Shown here in pieces: positions 27,977 through 38,103 of a stretch of DNA of 64,000 nt (the stretch's first letter is position 1; the number at the start of each line of letters is the position of its first letter). The position numbers and the translations under genes are program-made. Source of the DNA: Aureimonas glaciei (lineage in GTDB: Bacteria; Pseudomonadota; Alphaproteobacteria; Rhizobiales; Rhizobiaceae). The notes under the pieces were generated by a model that did not search any database, had not been told where the DNA came from, and saw nothing but the letters and a program-made list of their open reading frames with translations. The stretch spans positions 577,782-641,781 of the forward strand of contig NZ_BMJJ01000001.1 of assembly GCF_014643375.1 (NCBI RefSeq). Direction: 5' to 3'.

Positions 27977-29887
27977 ATGAGCGATCAGGACACTGTGACG
28001 AACGGCGCCGGACAGGTCCCGGCGGGCGAGGCCTACCGCGTTCTCGCCCGTAAATACCGGCCCGCGAGCTTCGACGACCTGATCGGCCAAGAGCCGATGG
28101 TGCGTACCCTCACCAACGCCTTCGAGACCGGCCGCATCGCCCAGGCCTGGATGCTGACCGGCGTGCGCGGCGTCGGCAAGACGACCACCGCCCGCATCCT
28201 CGCCCGTGCGCTTAACTACGAGACGGCCGAGATCCACGAGCCGACCATCCACATGCGCGAGCCCGGCATCCACGATCAGGCGATCATGGAAGGAAGGCAT
28301 GTCGACGTCGTCGAGATGGACGCGGCCTCCCATACCGGCATCGACGACATCCGCGAGATCATCGCCCAGGTGCGCTACCGCCCGGTCTCGGCGCGCTACA
28401 AGGTCTACATCATCGACGAGGTGCACATGCTCTCCAACCAGGCCTTCAACGGCCTGTTGAAGACGCTCGAAGAGCCGCCCGAGCACGTCAAGTTCGTTTT
28501 CGCCACGACCGAGATCCGCAAGGTTCCGATCACCGTCCTGTCGCGGTGCCAGCGCTTCGACCTGCGCCGGGTCGACGCCGCGACGCTGATCCGCCATCTC
28601 GGCAAGGTCGCCGCGGCCGAAAAGGTGGAGATCGACGAGGAGGCCCTGCGGCTTCTCGCCCGCGCCGCCGAGGGCTCGGTGCGAGACGCCCTGTCCCTGA
28701 CCGACCAGGCGATCTCGCACGGCGCCGGCCGGGTCGAGGCCGCCGCGGTGCGCGACATGCTGGGCCTTGCCGACCGCGGCCGGGTGATCGACCTGTTCGA
28801 GAAGCTCATGCGCGGCGACGCCACCGCCGCGCTCGCCGAACTGCGCGACCAGTACAATGGCGGCGCCGACCCGCTCGTCGTGCTCTCCGATCTCGCCGAC
28901 TTCACCCATCTCGTGACCTCGCTGCGCTTCGTGCCGGACTCGGCCGACGATGCCGCCCTGTCTCCGGCCGAATCGGCGCGGGGCCTGGAATTCTCGCAAA
29001 AACTGTCGGTGCGGACGCTGTCGCAGGTCTGGCAGCTTCTCCTGAAGGCGATCGAGGAGACGCGCGCGGCGACGACGCCGCGCCAGGCCGCCGAGATGGC
29101 GCTGATCCGCATCGCCTATGCCGCCGACCTGCCGGCGCCCGCCGATCTTGCCCGGCTGATCGCCGAGGGCGGCGATGTTCCGCGCTCGCCGTCATACCCT
29201 GCGCCCCGCGACGGCGCTTCGGCCGCGACCCATGCCGCGGGCGAGGCGGCGCCTGCCGCCGCCGCCGAGCGGTCCTCTTCCATGCCGGCCGCCGCGCCGG
29301 TTGCCGCCATGACGGGGACGCCAGCGATGACGGGCATGACCCCACCGCCGCGGCTCGCCATCGCCGCGCGCGGCGACAGCCGGATGGCCGCGCCCGCCGC
29401 CGCCCCGGCGACGGCCATGCCCGAGATCCGAACGATCGAGGGGCTCGTGGCGCTGGCCGAGGAAAAACGCGATTCGCTGATGCAGGCCTCGCTGCGCCGC
29501 TACATCCGGCCGGTGAAGATCGAGCCGGGCCGGATCGAGGTCGCGCTGACCGAGGGCGCGCCGCGCACGCTCCCCGGCGACCTGCAGCGCCGGCTTCTCG
29601 AATGGACGGGCCGGCGCTGGACGGTGACGATCTCCAGCGCCGAGGGCGGGCGGACGATCGAGGAGACGGTCGCGGCGCGCCGCGACGCCCTCGTCTCCGA
29701 CGCCATCGCCGACCCCGAAGTTGCCGCGATCCTGGCGCAGTTTCCGGGCGCCAAGGTGATCGACGTCCGGCTGCGCGGCGAGGCGCTGGCGGCCGAGGCG
29801 GCGACCCTCACTCTGTCGGAGGCGCCCCGCGATGCGGACCTCGCCGACGACATGCCGATCGAAACCGACGATGACGACGACCTCTAG
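27977..29887 (+). CDS. dnaX: DNA polymerase III subunit gamma/tau
   Basis: Clamp-loader ATPase of the replicative polymerase. The 636-residue protein starts at ATG 27977. The AAA+ domain has YRVLARKYRPASFDDLIGQE, Walker A GVRGVGKTT (62-70), Walker B VYIIDEVHML, and SRCQRFDLRR with the SRC arginine finger. The region that normally binds zinc (about 80-107) contains no Cys at all. A Pro/Ala-rich linker (about 400-490) leads to a C-terminal tau-like domain. It forms an operon with ybaB and recR. No clear A-AAA-AAG frameshift site for a gamma form was seen. Confidence 0.95.
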   Translation: MSDQDTVTNGAGQVPAGEAYRVLARKYRPASFDDLIGQEPMVRTLTNAFETGRIAQAWMLTGVRGVGKTTTARILARALNYETAEIHEPTIHMREPGIHDQAIMEGRHVDVVEMDAASHTGIDDIREIIAQVRYRPVSARYKVYIIDEVHMLSNQAFNGLLKTLEEPPEHVKFVFATTEIRKVPITVLSRCQRFDLRRVDAATLIRHLGKVAAAEKVEIDEEALRLLARAAEGSVRDALSLTDQAISHGAGRVEAAAVRDMLGLADRGRVIDLFEKLMRGDATAALAELRDQYNGGADPLVVLSDLADFTHLVTSLRFVPDSADDAALSPAESARGLEFSQKLSVRTLSQVWQLLLKAIEETRAATTPRQAAEMALIRIAYAADLPAPADLARLIAEGGDVPRSPSYPAPRDGASAATHAAGEAAPAAAAERSSSMPAAAPVAAMTGTPAMTGMTPPPRLAIAARGDSRMAAPAAAPATAMPEIRTIEGLVALAEEKRDSLMQASLRRYIRPVKIEPGRIEVALTEGAPRTLPGDLQRRLLEWTGRRWTVTISSAEGGRTIEETVAARRDALVSDAIADPEVAAILAQFPGAKVIDVRLRGEALAAEAATLTLSEAPRDADLADDMPIETDDDDDL

Positions 29888-29902
29888 GGAGAGCAAACAG
29901 GC

Positions 29903-30226
29903 ATGAAAGACATCATGGGCATGATGAAGCAGGCCAAGGCCATGCAGGAAAAGATGCAGGGCCTGCAGCAGGAAATCGCCGACATCACCGCCACCGGCCA
30001 GTCCGGTGGCGGCCTCGTCGCGGTGACGCTGAACGGTCGCGGCGAGATGGCGGTGCTGAAGATCGACCCGTCGCTTGCCAAGCCCGACGAGGCCGAAATT
30101 CTGGAAGACCTGGTGATTGCCGCGCACAACGATGCCAAGGCTAAGCTCGAGGTGATCATCCAGGCCAAGACCCAGGAACTGACCGCCGGCCTGCAGCTTC
30201 CGCCCGGCCTGAAGCTGCCCTTCTGA
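29903..30226 (+). CDS. YbaB/EbfC nucleoid-associated protein
   Basis: Small dimeric DNA-binding protein that binds the nucleoid; in several bacteria it is linked to recombination with RecR. The 107 residues begin with the Met/Gln/Lys-rich helix [20 protein letters not shown], followed by [19 protein letters not shown] and the C-terminal helix of the family. It sits 15 nt after dnaX and 24 nt before recR, the conserved dnaX-ybaB-recR order. Confidence 0.94.
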   Translation: MKDIMGMMKQAKAMQEKMQGLQQEIADITATGQSGGGLVAVTLNGRGEMAVLKIDPSLAKPDEAEILEDLVIAAHNDAKAKLEVIIQAKTQELTAGLQLPPGLKLPF

Positions 30227-30250
30227 TCCCGACCCGAAACGACTGACCTC

Positions 30251-30856
30251 ATGGCAAAACCCATCGCCGGCCCGGAGATCGAGCGGCTGATCCAGCTGCT
30301 CGCGAAACTTCCGGGTCTCGGCCCGCGCTCGGCCCGGCGCGCCACGCTGCACCTCGTCAAGCGCAAGGAGCAGCTGCTCGGGCCGCTGGCGCAGGCGATG
30401 ACGCAGGCGCTGGAGCGCGTACTCGTCTGCTCCGTCTGCGGCAATATCGACACCCGCGATCCCTGCACCGTCTGCTGCGATCCGGCGCGCGACCAGACGC
30501 TGGTCGTCGTCGTCGAGGACGTCTCCGACCTCTGGGCGCTGGAACGGGCGAAGGCGCTGAACGCGGCCTACCACGTGCTCGGCGGCGTCCTCTCGCCGCT
30601 CGACGGCGTCGGCCCCGACGATCTGACCATCAGGCAACTGGTCGAGCGCGTCGCTGGCGGCACGGTCCGCGAAGTGATCATCGCGGTCAATGCCACGGTC
30701 GAGGGGCAGACGACGGCGCACTACCTGACCGACCAGCTCGCCGAGTTCGACGTCAGGATCACCCGTCTCGCCCACGGCGTGCCGGTCGGCGGCGAGCTCG
30801 ACTATCTCGACGAGGGCACGCTTTCGGCCGCGATGCGGGCCCGCACCGCGTTTTGA
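30251..30856 (+). CDS. recR: Recombination protein RecR
   Basis: Acts with RecO and RecF to load RecA on gapped DNA. The 201-residue protein has the helix-hairpin-helix [19 protein letters not shown], the four-Cys zinc motif in [19 protein letters not shown], and a Toprim domain with [26 protein letters not shown] and the C-terminal [20 protein letters not shown] Walker-like segment. All features match the family. Confidence 0.96.
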   Translation: MAKPIAGPEIERLIQLLAKLPGLGPRSARRATLHLVKRKEQLLGPLAQAMTQALERVLVCSVCGNIDTRDPCTVCCDPARDQTLVVVVEDVSDLWALERAKALNAAYHVLGGVLSPLDGVGPDDLTIRQLVERVAGGTVREVIIAVNATVEGQTTAHYLTDQLAEFDVRITRLAHGVPVGGELDYLDEGTLSAAMRARTAF

Positions 30857-30960
30857 CGCGGCCCGCCTTTCGCCTGCCGTGATCCCCGGCGAGGCTCACC
30901 TGCCTCGGGGTGGCAACCGCCGTCCCGCTCCCCCCTGACGACCTTCGGAGACGACGACCG

Positions 30961-32196
30961 ATGACCTTTGCCGCCCGGCTGGCCGCCCTCCTGACCGCGC
31001 TCCTTCTGGCCTTTCCCGCCGCCGCGCAGACCGGCGACATCGCCCGGGGGTTCCAGCGTTTCCTCGAGACCGACATCTGGCCGGCCGCGAAGGCGCGGGG
31101 CGTGCCGCGGCCGATCTTCGACGCCGCCTTCAAGGGCGTGAAGCCCAATCTGAAGCTCCCCGACCTGCAGCTTCCCGGCGACGCCGCCAAGGTCGAGGAG
31201 AACAATTTCCAGGCCGAGTTCCAGAGTCCATCGGCCTATTTCAACGAATCGGCCGTCGCGGGGCTTGCCGCCCGCGGCCGCGGGCTGATGGCCACGCACC
31301 GCGCGGTGCTGTCCCGGATCGAGGCGAAGACCGGCGTTCCCGCGGCGATCATCGTGGCGATCTGGGGCCGCGAATCGGGTTTCGGTGCCGCCAAGATCCC
31401 GCACAACGCCTTCGAGGTCCTCGCCACCAAGGCCTACCTCGCCCGGCGCAAGGAGATGTTTCGCGAAGAGCTCCTGGCCGCCCTCGACATCGTCGCCGAC
31501 GGCCATCTGAAAGTGTCGGAGATGCGCTCGTCCTGGGCCGGCGCGCTCGGCCAGCCGCAGTTCATGCCGTCGAAATTCCTCGCCTTCGCCGTCGACCAGG
31601 ATGGCGACGGCCGCCGCGACATCTGGAACTCGGTGCCGGATACGCTGGCCTCCATCGGCCACTATCTGCAGAAGGCCGGCTGGGTCGCGGGCCGCGACTG
31701 GGGTTTCGAGGCGAACGTGCCGGACTCCGTCTCCTGCGCCGTCGAGGGGCCGGACAAGGGCCGGCCGATCCGCGACTTCGTCTCCGCCGGCGTCACCCGC
31801 GTCTCCGGCCGGCCGTTTCCCGCGAACGAGGTGGGTGCCACCGGCCATCTGATGATGCCGGCCGGGCGAAACGGTCCCGCCTTCATCGCGACGCCGAATT
31901 TCTACACGCTGAAGGTCTACAACAATTCCGACCTCTACGCCCTGTTCATCGGCCATGTCGCCGACCGCATGGCCGGCGGCGGCGCCTTCAAGGGCGGCTG
32001 GGTGCAGGTCGAGGGCATGACCCGCGGCGACGTCGCGCGGATGCAGGAAAAGCTGGTGGGGCGCGGCTACGACGTCGGCGGCGCCGACGGCCTGCCCGGC
32101 TTCAAGACCCGCCGGTCGATCGGCGACTACGAGGCGAGCGCCGGCCTGTCGCCGACCTGCTGGCCGAGCCGCGACCTGGCCGCCCGCCTGAAATAG
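30961..32196 (+). CDS. MltB-family lytic murein transglycosylase
   Basis: Periplasmic enzyme that cleaves peptidoglycan glycan strands with formation of anhydro ends. The 411-residue protein has a Sec signal (LAALLTALLLAFPAAAQ), an SLT_2 catalytic domain with IVAIWGRESGFG (Glu138 is the likely acid/base), WAGALGQPQFMPS, and a C-terminal peptidoglycan-binding domain (VARMQEKLVGRGYDVGGADG). ATG 30961 is chosen because it starts the signal peptide. A diverged, internally deleted copy of this gene lies at 48938-49096, and a piece of phoX follows its stop codon at 32216. Confidence 0.92.
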   Translation: MTFAARLAALLTALLLAFPAAAQTGDIARGFQRFLETDIWPAAKARGVPRPIFDAAFKGVKPNLKLPDLQLPGDAAKVEENNFQAEFQSPSAYFNESAVAGLAARGRGLMATHRAVLSRIEAKTGVPAAIIVAIWGRESGFGAAKIPHNAFEVLATKAYLARRKEMFREELLAALDIVADGHLKVSEMRSSWAGALGQPQFMPSKFLAFAVDQDGDGRRDIWNSVPDTLASIGHYLQKAGWVAGRDWGFEANVPDSVSCAVEGPDKGRPIRDFVSAGVTRVSGRPFPANEVGATGHLMMPAGRNGPAFIATPNFYTLKVYNNSDLYALFIGHVADRMAGGGAFKGGWVQVEGMTRGDVARMQEKLVGRGYDVGGADGLPGFKTRRSIGDYEASAGLSPTCWPSRDLAARLK

Positions 32197-32215
32197 GCTC
32201 GGCCGGTCGGCCTCT

Positions 32216-32272
32216 GCCGAGCACTTTTGTGCCGCTCGGATCGGCGGCGGTCTTCAGCCGGTCGTGGCCGGC
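32216..32272 (-). pseudogene. 57-bp fragment of a phoX-like gene
   Basis: The segment matches 50465-50521, inside the intact phoX gene, at 53 of 57 positions in the same orientation. It encodes GHDRLKTAADPSGTKVLG on the minus strand; the intact gene reads GHDRLKTAADPTGTKVLG. It lies 20 bp after the mltB stop codon and has no start or continuation, so it is a relic. Confidence 0.85.
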
Positions 32273-32331
32273 TTCCGTCACGCCGACGGGAACCTGCCTC
32301 GGCGGCCGCCGGGCAACAGACCCGGCCTGTC

Positions 32332-33969
32332 TCAGCGACTGGCCTTGAACCAGACCTTGAGCCGTTCCGCCGTCGCGGCATCGATATCGGGCGGTGCCGT
32401 CACCGCCATCCAGGCCGGGATGTAGTGTTCGGGGGCATAGAGGTGCCCGAAGCCGATCGGACTGGTCGTGCCGATGGCCATGTCGAAGGCGAGTTGGAGC
32501 ATGGTGACGACGGGGAACCAGCGAAACTCGGGCGCGACGTCGGGTCCGCGGGGTTCCTTCATCCAGTCCGGCTCGCGGTACAGGCTCTCCAGCTCGAAGA
32601 AGACGACGGGATCGCTGGCATATTGCAGGAAGGCGATCCGCAGGGGACCCCAAGGGGCGCCGTCTTCGAATCCTCCCGCCTGGTTGCCGAAGCGAACGAC
32701 CGAGCCGTCCCGGAAGCGGGGCCGCCAGGCGGGCGAGTCGGGAGTCCGCGCGCCCGTCATGTCCTGCCAGGTGGCGCTGTTGAAGGGCGGGCCGCTCCAG
32801 AGCGCCCCGTCGAACGGATCGCCGATCACCTCGTAAAGGTCCGTCGAGAGCATCGAGTTCATCGCGCCCAGGCTGAGGCCGTGGAGATAAAGCCGCGGCC
32901 GGGCATCGGGCGGCAAGCGGGTCCAGTGCCCGTAGATGGCCTTGAAAAGCGCGCGTCCGGCCTCGGCGCCATAGCCGGGCTCGACCATCAGCGACAGGAA
33001 GCTCGTCAGGTAGGAATACTGGACGGCCACGGACGCGACGTCGCCGCGGTGGAGATATTCCAGCGTGTCGAGGGCGGCGGGATCGATCCAGCCGGTCCCC
33101 GTCGGCACCACGACGACAAGCACGGATCGGTCAAAACCGCCGACGCGGATCAACTCGGCCAGTGCCAGCGCCGCGCGCTCGTCGACGGTCTCCCGCGAGT
33201 TCAGGCCGACATAGACCCGAAGAGGGTCACGCGCGCTGCCGCCGAAGAAGCGTCCGATGTCCTCGCCCGTGGGACCCGACGAGACGAATTCCCGGCCCCG
33301 TGCGCCGAGGGTCTGCCAAGCCGCGAGCGACGCCGGACTTCCCGTCCGTTCCGCGGCCGAGGGCGGCACAAGATCGGCGTCGAGATGCTGATCGATTTCC
33401 TGGAACGAACTGTCCGCGAGCCGCAGCAGACCCTCGAAGACGATGCCGTTGAGAACCGCGCCGAAAAGCCCCGCCGCGACGATGGCGCCCAGGAGAAGGG
33501 ACAGGCGCGGGGGCACCGTGCGGCGCTTCAAGCGTCCCGCCAGGAACCGCTTCGTGCGCCGGAAGACACGGGCGAGCGCCAGGATCAGGGCAAACAGGCT
33601 CGCGGCGATCAGCGCTACCTTCACGGGATCGCTGGTGTCGATGGGGTCCATGCCCATCAAGGAGCGGACCTGGTTCTGCCAGTCGCTCTCCTTCCACAGG
33701 ACGAAGCCGAGCAATGCGGCGCAGAGGATCACGAGACCGCGCCGCACGGTCCGGCGGCCCCGTTCCGATCCTTCGGGAAGCTGGGCGAACTGCCAGGCCC
33801 AGCGCAGGAAGACGCCGATGAGGTAACCGATGGAGAGCGACGTTCCCGACAGGAGGCCCTGGATGACGAAGTCCCGGGGCAGGAGGCTCGGTGTCAGCGA
33901 CGCGGCCATCAACAGCGCGCCGATCGCCAGGCCGGTGGCCGAGAGGTTCAATCGGGGAAGCGAGACCAT
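32332..33969 (-). CDS. Membrane-embedded alpha/beta-hydrolase family protein
   Basis: Inner-membrane protein of 545 residues with about four or five N-terminal helices (about 8-190) and a C-terminal soluble domain of the Abhydrolase_9 type. The nucleophile elbow LYLHGLSLGAMNSM shows GxSxG. Other conserved segments are PLRVYVGLNS, VVVVPTGTGWIDP and VQYSYLTSFLSLMVEPGYG. The substrate is unknown; lipid or ester hydrolysis is likely for the family. It is a stand-alone minus-strand gene whose 3' end converges on mltB. Confidence 0.85.
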   Translation of the reverse strand: MVSLPRLNLSATGLAIGALLMAASLTPSLLPRDFVIQGLLSGTSLSIGYLIGVFLRWAWQFAQLPEGSERGRRTVRRGLVILCAALLGFVLWKESDWQNQVRSLMGMDPIDTSDPVKVALIAASLFALILALARVFRRTKRFLAGRLKRRTVPPRLSLLLGAIVAAGLFGAVLNGIVFEGLLRLADSSFQEIDQHLDADLVPPSAAERTGSPASLAAWQTLGARGREFVSSGPTGEDIGRFFGGSARDPLRVYVGLNSRETVDERAALALAELIRVGGFDRSVLVVVVPTGTGWIDPAALDTLEYLHRGDVASVAVQYSYLTSFLSLMVEPGYGAEAGRALFKAIYGHWTRLPPDARPRLYLHGLSLGAMNSMLSTDLYEVIGDPFDGALWSGPPFNSATWQDMTGARTPDSPAWRPRFRDGSVVRFGNQAGGFEDGAPWGPLRIAFLQYASDPVVFFELESLYREPDWMKEPRGPDVAPEFRWFPVVTMLQLAFDMAIGTTSPIGFGHLYAPEHYIPAWMAVTAPPDIDAATAERLKVWFKASR

Positions 33970-34111
33970 ACGGGATCCAAGGCTATGTTGGGCGACTGGC
34001 GTGATGGAAGTTCGCGTCGGGACGATCCGACAGGCCAGACGCTTGTGGCATGAAACCGAGGTCGTGGACCATTAGCCAGCGGCTCCCTCGATCGGAGCGG
34101 CTGCGTGATCG

Positions 34112-34155
34112 GGGTGCCGGCGAGCGGGCGCCCGGCCCGCCGCCCGTCGGCACCC
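34112..34155 (-). terminator. Long GC hairpin downstream of the DUF2062 gene
   Basis: GGGTGCCG (34112-34119) pairs with CGGCACCC (34148-34155), with further GC pairing inside. It lies 14 nt after the DUF2062 stop codon on the minus strand. There is no T-run. Confidence 0.4.
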
Positions 34156-34169
34156 GCGCGCACCGTGCG

Positions 34170-34733
34170 TCAGTCGCCGCCTTCGTTGCGCACCGAAGGT
34201 CGCAGGACCGTCCTGCGACGCCATTTCCGGCGAACCCGCATCGTCCAGAAGAGGCGCGCGAGGGCGAAGCCGACGACGCCGGAGACGACGGCGAAGACGA
34301 CGAGCCCGATTGTCAGCGGAAGAAGGACGTTGGCGACAGACCAGCTCGAGGCGCCTGCCGACGATGTCGCGCTTTCGGTCAGAGCGATCACCTGATCCTC
34401 GGTGAGGTGGCCTGCGCCGTCACTGCCGAGGATGAACCGCCCGAAGCGATAGGCCGCGTAGTAGATCGGCGGGAAGGTCAGCGGGTTGGTCACCAGGGTG
34501 GCGGTCGCGGCGACGACGATGTTGGCCCGCACGCTCAACGCCAGAAAAGCCGCGACCATGATCTGCCCGAACGGAATCAGGAAGCCGGCGACAAGGCCGA
34601 GGGCGACGCCGCGCGAGACCGATCGTCGGTTCAGGTGCCAGAGGGAAGGATGCGTCAAGCGATGGGCGAACGGACGTATCCAGCGGTTCTCGAGAAGGGC
34701 CTCTTTCGAGACGATTTTTGGGCGCCATCTCAT
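34170..34733 (-). CDS. DUF2062 membrane protein
   Basis: Conserved 187-residue protein of unknown role with two or three membrane helices. The signature segment RSVSRGVALGLVAGFLIPFGQI is followed by VVAATATLVTNPLTFPPIYYAAYRFGR, typical of DUF2062. A basic C-terminal tail (RLFWTMRVRRKWRRR) faces the cytoplasm. Relatives are found beside polysaccharide or lipid-synthesis genes; here the upstream neighbour is an OpgC-like acyltransferase. Confidence 0.87.
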   Translation of the reverse strand: MRWRPKIVSKEALLENRWIRPFAHRLTHPSLWHLNRRSVSRGVALGLVAGFLIPFGQIMVAAFLALSVRANIVVAATATLVTNPLTFPPIYYAAYRFGRFILGSDGAGHLTEDQVIALTESATSSAGASSWSVANVLLPLTIGLVVFAVVSGVVGFALARLFWTMRVRRKWRRRTVLRPSVRNEGGD

Positions 34734-34806
34734 GGACGAAACAGGACCGGAGCGGCGGCGGCCCTCCGTTCAGTCTTCATCGTCGGCGGTCGCGGAGCCG
34801 GCCTCG

Positions 34807-35997
34807 TCATGCCGGGGGAACACCCGGACCCGGGCGCCCCAACAGCCGCTGCCGCTCCCGGTAGACCGCCGGGAGGGCAAGGAGCGCGATGCATCCGAAG
34901 GCAATCGCGGTCTTCAGCGATTGGCTGAAGCGCGGCGTCTCGAAATCGACGAAGCGGACGAGGTAGACGATCACGACATGCCACACATACACCTGGAGTG
35001 AGTGCCGTCCGAGAAGTCGAAGGAACGGAAGGTTGACCAGCCAGGACAGGCCATTGGCGAAAGCGCGCACCCGTCCCGAAGCGTGCGCCGGCCCCGCGGT
35101 CAGCAGCCAGGCGATGCCCGAGCCCGCTGCCGCGAAGTTCAGGAGATAGACGAGGCCGAACTCCGAGCGGTTCTCGTAGCTCTGGAACGTCCCGAGCACG
35201 TCGAGCGGCATGTAGTCGTGGGCGGTCGCGAACCTGAAGGGTAGGAAGAAGAGGCACACCGACAGCGCGGCCACGGGAAGGATCGTGTTGTCGGGCCTGA
35301 AGACTCGGCTCCAGTCGATCCGGTTCGTCGCCGTCAGCACGCCGAAGACGAGCCCGACGACGAACACGATCTGCCAGGCCATGAGGTTGAAGTTCACGCG
35401 GAGCCCATGTCCCGTGTCGCCCGCCAGCCAGGTGTTCAGCGCCGCCGTGATGGGGCGCTGAACGGCGAACTGCGCGGCGAGCCACAGGAGCGACGAGCCG
35501 ATGAGGACTTCCGCCCAACGGCCCTTGAGGCATGCCCGGATGAGGAAGGGCGCCGCCAGCATGTAGACGATGTATTGCGGGAGGATGTCCATGTAAGTGG
35601 GCTGGAACAGAAGCAGGGCCGCGCTGGCAACCCTGAACGGATTGCGCCAGTCGAGGTCCGCCATCCACTCGACCCAGGCGAGCTTGGCGGCCGGAAACAA
35701 GAGGACAAGCGTCATCGCGAAGGCAAGGAGGAAGAGCGTCTGGAGATAGAGGTCACCGGCGCGACGCCAGATGGCGCCCGCCGCTGCCCCGAACCCCTTC
35801 CGCTGCATGCGGCCGGCATAGACCATGCCGATGAGGAGGCCGGACAAGAAGACGAACCCTTGCGCGTCCTCGACGAAGGCGAGCTGGCGGTGGTTGATCT
35901 CCACCAGCCAGTAGCCACCATCGAAGGCGAGGTGGTTGATGAGCATGAAGACGAGGAAATAGCCCCGCAGCCCGTCGATCAGGTCCAGTCGTTGCAT
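34807..35997 (-). CDS. opgC: OpgC-family membrane acyltransferase
   Basis: Polytopic inner-membrane protein of 396 residues, related to OpgC, which adds succinyl groups to periplasmic glucans. It begins RLDLIDGLRGYFLVFMLINHLAF and has the conserved EDAQGFVFLSGLLIGMVYAGRM, then about ten helices, with the HSLQVYVWHVVIVYLVRF segment near the end. ATG 35997 opens directly into the conserved domain; a longer reading to 36246 would add an Arg/Gly-rich, unconserved N-terminus. Confidence 0.87.
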   Translation of the reverse strand: MQRLDLIDGLRGYFLVFMLINHLAFDGGYWLVEINHRQLAFVEDAQGFVFLSGLLIGMVYAGRMQRKGFGAAAGAIWRRAGDLYLQTLFLLAFAMTLVLLFPAAKLAWVEWMADLDWRNPFRVASAALLLFQPTYMDILPQYIVYMLAAPFLIRACLKGRWAEVLIGSSLLWLAAQFAVQRPITAALNTWLAGDTGHGLRVNFNLMAWQIVFVVGLVFGVLTATNRIDWSRVFRPDNTILPVAALSVCLFFLPFRFATAHDYMPLDVLGTFQSYENRSEFGLVYLLNFAAAGSGIAWLLTAGPAHASGRVRAFANGLSWLVNLPFLRLLGRHSLQVYVWHVVIVYLVRFVDFETPRFSQSLKTAIAFGCIALLALPAVYRERQRLLGRPGPGVPPA

Positions 35998-36604
35998 GGT
36001 GACACCGTGATTGGGGCAGTCCGGGTTTCGCGTCGGCCCAGCCCTACCGACGCTTGTCGGGCACCGCAATACTTCGGCGCCGTTCGCGGCAAAGCCATGA
36101 TCTTGCCCACAGGTCGTCCCCCGATTTGTTGCAAGCCACGGATCGGCTGTTCCCGCGTTGACCCGAGGGTGCGTCCCGTGACGCTGGTGATCCGCCACCG
36201 GGGGAGTGCCGCCATGGCCGCCCGCGACGACGGACGTTCCGCCCACGAGCGCGGGTTTTCGCGCGCCATCAGGGGATCGCCCCTCACTGACTTCAGTCCG
36301 AAGCTATCGCGCCATCGCCAACCCCGTTGGGCCGCAACTTGGCGTACGGTGTGCCCTGTTACCGCGCGGGGCTGACCGCGAGCTCGTGCTCATTCACGTC
36401 GACTGTCTCCATGGGGCGCCACAAGGGCGTCCGCGTCGCCGGTCTTGATTTCGCGATTGTGAGCGGGCATGAAGGCGTCACGTATGGACCCATTCAATTG
36501 GGTGGCTACGCCGGGCGCCGATCCCCCGGCCAACCAAGTCAGCCGATCGCCTTTCAGTCTGCCGCGTGCCGACGTCGCGATCCGCCCATCACTTGAAGAA
36601 CTTC
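35998..36604. other. Intergenic region between opgC and sulP
   Basis: About 600 bp between divergent genes, with no open frame that looks coding. It must hold the promoters of both genes. A small dyad, ACCCA-ttcaat-TGGGT (36488-36503), lies 102 nt before the sulP ATG and is a possible operator. Confidence 0.55.
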
Positions 36605-38089
36605 ATGAACTCGTTTGAAACGCTCCGCCAGGAGTGGTTCGGGAACGTGCGCGGCGATCTCCTCGCCGGCATCGTCGTGGCGCTTGCGCTCATTCCCGAA
36701 GCCATCGCCTTTTCCATCATCGCCGGCGTCGATCCGAAGGTCGGGCTCTACGCCTCCTTCTCGATCGCCGTCCTCATCGCCTTTCTCGGCGGCCGCCCGG
36801 GCATGATCTCGGCCGCCACCGCGGCCACCGCCGTCCTGATGATCACGCTCGTGCGCGATCACGGCCTCGACTATCTCCTCGCCGCCACAGTGCTGGCCGG
36901 CCTCCTCCAGATCGCCGCGGGATTCCTGCGCCTCGGCAACGCGATGCAGTTCGTGTCGAAGTCGGTGATGACCGGCTTCGTCAACGCCTTGGCCATCCTC
37001 ATCTTCATGGCGCAGATTCCCGAACTCGTCGGCGTCCCAGGGATGACCTACGTCATGGTCGCGGCGGGGCTGGCCATCATCTACCTCTTTCCCCGGATCA
37101 CCACCGCGATCCCGTCGCCGCTGGTCGCCATCGTGGTGCTGACGGCCGTCTCGATGACGTTCGGGATGGACCTTCGGATCGTCGGCGACATGGGCGCGCT
37201 GCCCGACACGCTTCCCGTCTTCCTGATCCCGAACATCCCGCTGACCCTCGAAACGCTGATGATCGTCCTGCCCTATTCGGCGGCGGTCGCGGTCGTGGGT
37301 CTCCTGGAATCCTTGATGACCGCCCAGATCGTCGACGAGCTGACGGACACCCCGTCCGACAAGAACCGCGAATGCGTCGGGCAGGGCGTCGCCAACACGG
37401 TCACCGGCTTCTTCGGCGGCATGGCGGGCTGCGCCATGATCGGCCAGTCGGTGATCAACGTGAAGTCCGGCGGCCGCGGACGGCTGTCGTGCTTTGCCGC
37501 CGGTGTCTTTCTCCTCTTCCTCATCGTCGTCCTCGGCGACTGGGTCCGCATCATCCCGATGGCCGCGCTCGTCGCGATCATGATCATGGTCGCGATCGGC
37601 ACCTTCTCCTGGGGCTCGATCCGGAACCTGCGCGACCATCCGCGCCGCTCGTCGATCGTCATGCTGGCGACCGTGGTCACGGTGGTGTGGACGCACAACC
37701 TCGCCATCGGCGTCGTCATCGGCGTGATGCTGTCGGGCGTCTTCTTCGCCTGGAAGGTCGCGCAGATCTTCCGCGTCGCCTCCAGCCTCTCGGCCGACGG
37801 GCGGACCCGCACCTACAGGGTGGAGGGGCAGGTCTTCTTCGCCTCGTCTGAACGCTTCGCCTCGGCCTTCGACTTCAAGGAACCGCTCGACCGCGTCGTG
37901 ATCGACGTGAGCGGTGCCCACATCTGGGATCTCTCCGGCGTCGCCGCGCTCGACCGCGCGATCCTGAAGTTCCGTCGCGAAGGTGCCGAGGTCGAGATCC
38001 TCGGCCTCAACGAAGCGAGCGCGACCCTCGTCGACAAGCTCGCCATCCACGACAGGCCGGGGGCGATCGACAGCCTCGCGGGCCATTAG
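36605..38089 (+). CDS. SulP/SLC26-family anion transporter with STAS domain
   Basis: Inner-membrane transporter for sulfate, bicarbonate or another anion. The 494-residue protein has the SulP signature [22 protein letters not shown], 11-14 helices up to about residue 400, and a C-terminal STAS domain with [23 protein letters not shown] 36605 is chosen after a weak purine stretch (gaagaa); a GTG at 36566 is possible. A tandem universal stress protein follows 14 nt downstream, probably in the same operon, which suggests nucleotide-linked regulation of transport. Confidence 0.92.
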   Translation: MNSFETLRQEWFGNVRGDLLAGIVVALALIPEAIAFSIIAGVDPKVGLYASFSIAVLIAFLGGRPGMISAATAATAVLMITLVRDHGLDYLLAATVLAGLLQIAAGFLRLGNAMQFVSKSVMTGFVNALAILIFMAQIPELVGVPGMTYVMVAAGLAIIYLFPRITTAIPSPLVAIVVLTAVSMTFGMDLRIVGDMGALPDTLPVFLIPNIPLTLETLMIVLPYSAAVAVVGLLESLMTAQIVDELTDTPSDKNRECVGQGVANTVTGFFGGMAGCAMIGQSVINVKSGGRGRLSCFAAGVFLLFLIVVLGDWVRIIPMAALVAIMIMVAIGTFSWGSIRNLRDHPRRSSIVMLATVVTVVWTHNLAIGVVIGVMLSGVFFAWKVAQIFRVASSLSADGRTRTYRVEGQVFFASSERFASAFDFKEPLDRVVIDVSGAHIWDLSGVAALDRAILKFRREGAEVEILGLNEASATLVDKLAIHDRPGAIDSLAGH

Positions 38090-38103
38090 GGAGGAGAACG
38101 AAC

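Noticed and set aside
29459-29470. Possible dnaX frameshift site (GAG GAA AAA CGC)
   Set aside because: It is not an X-XXY-YYZ slippery heptamer of the A-AAA-AAG type, and no following stem was convincing.
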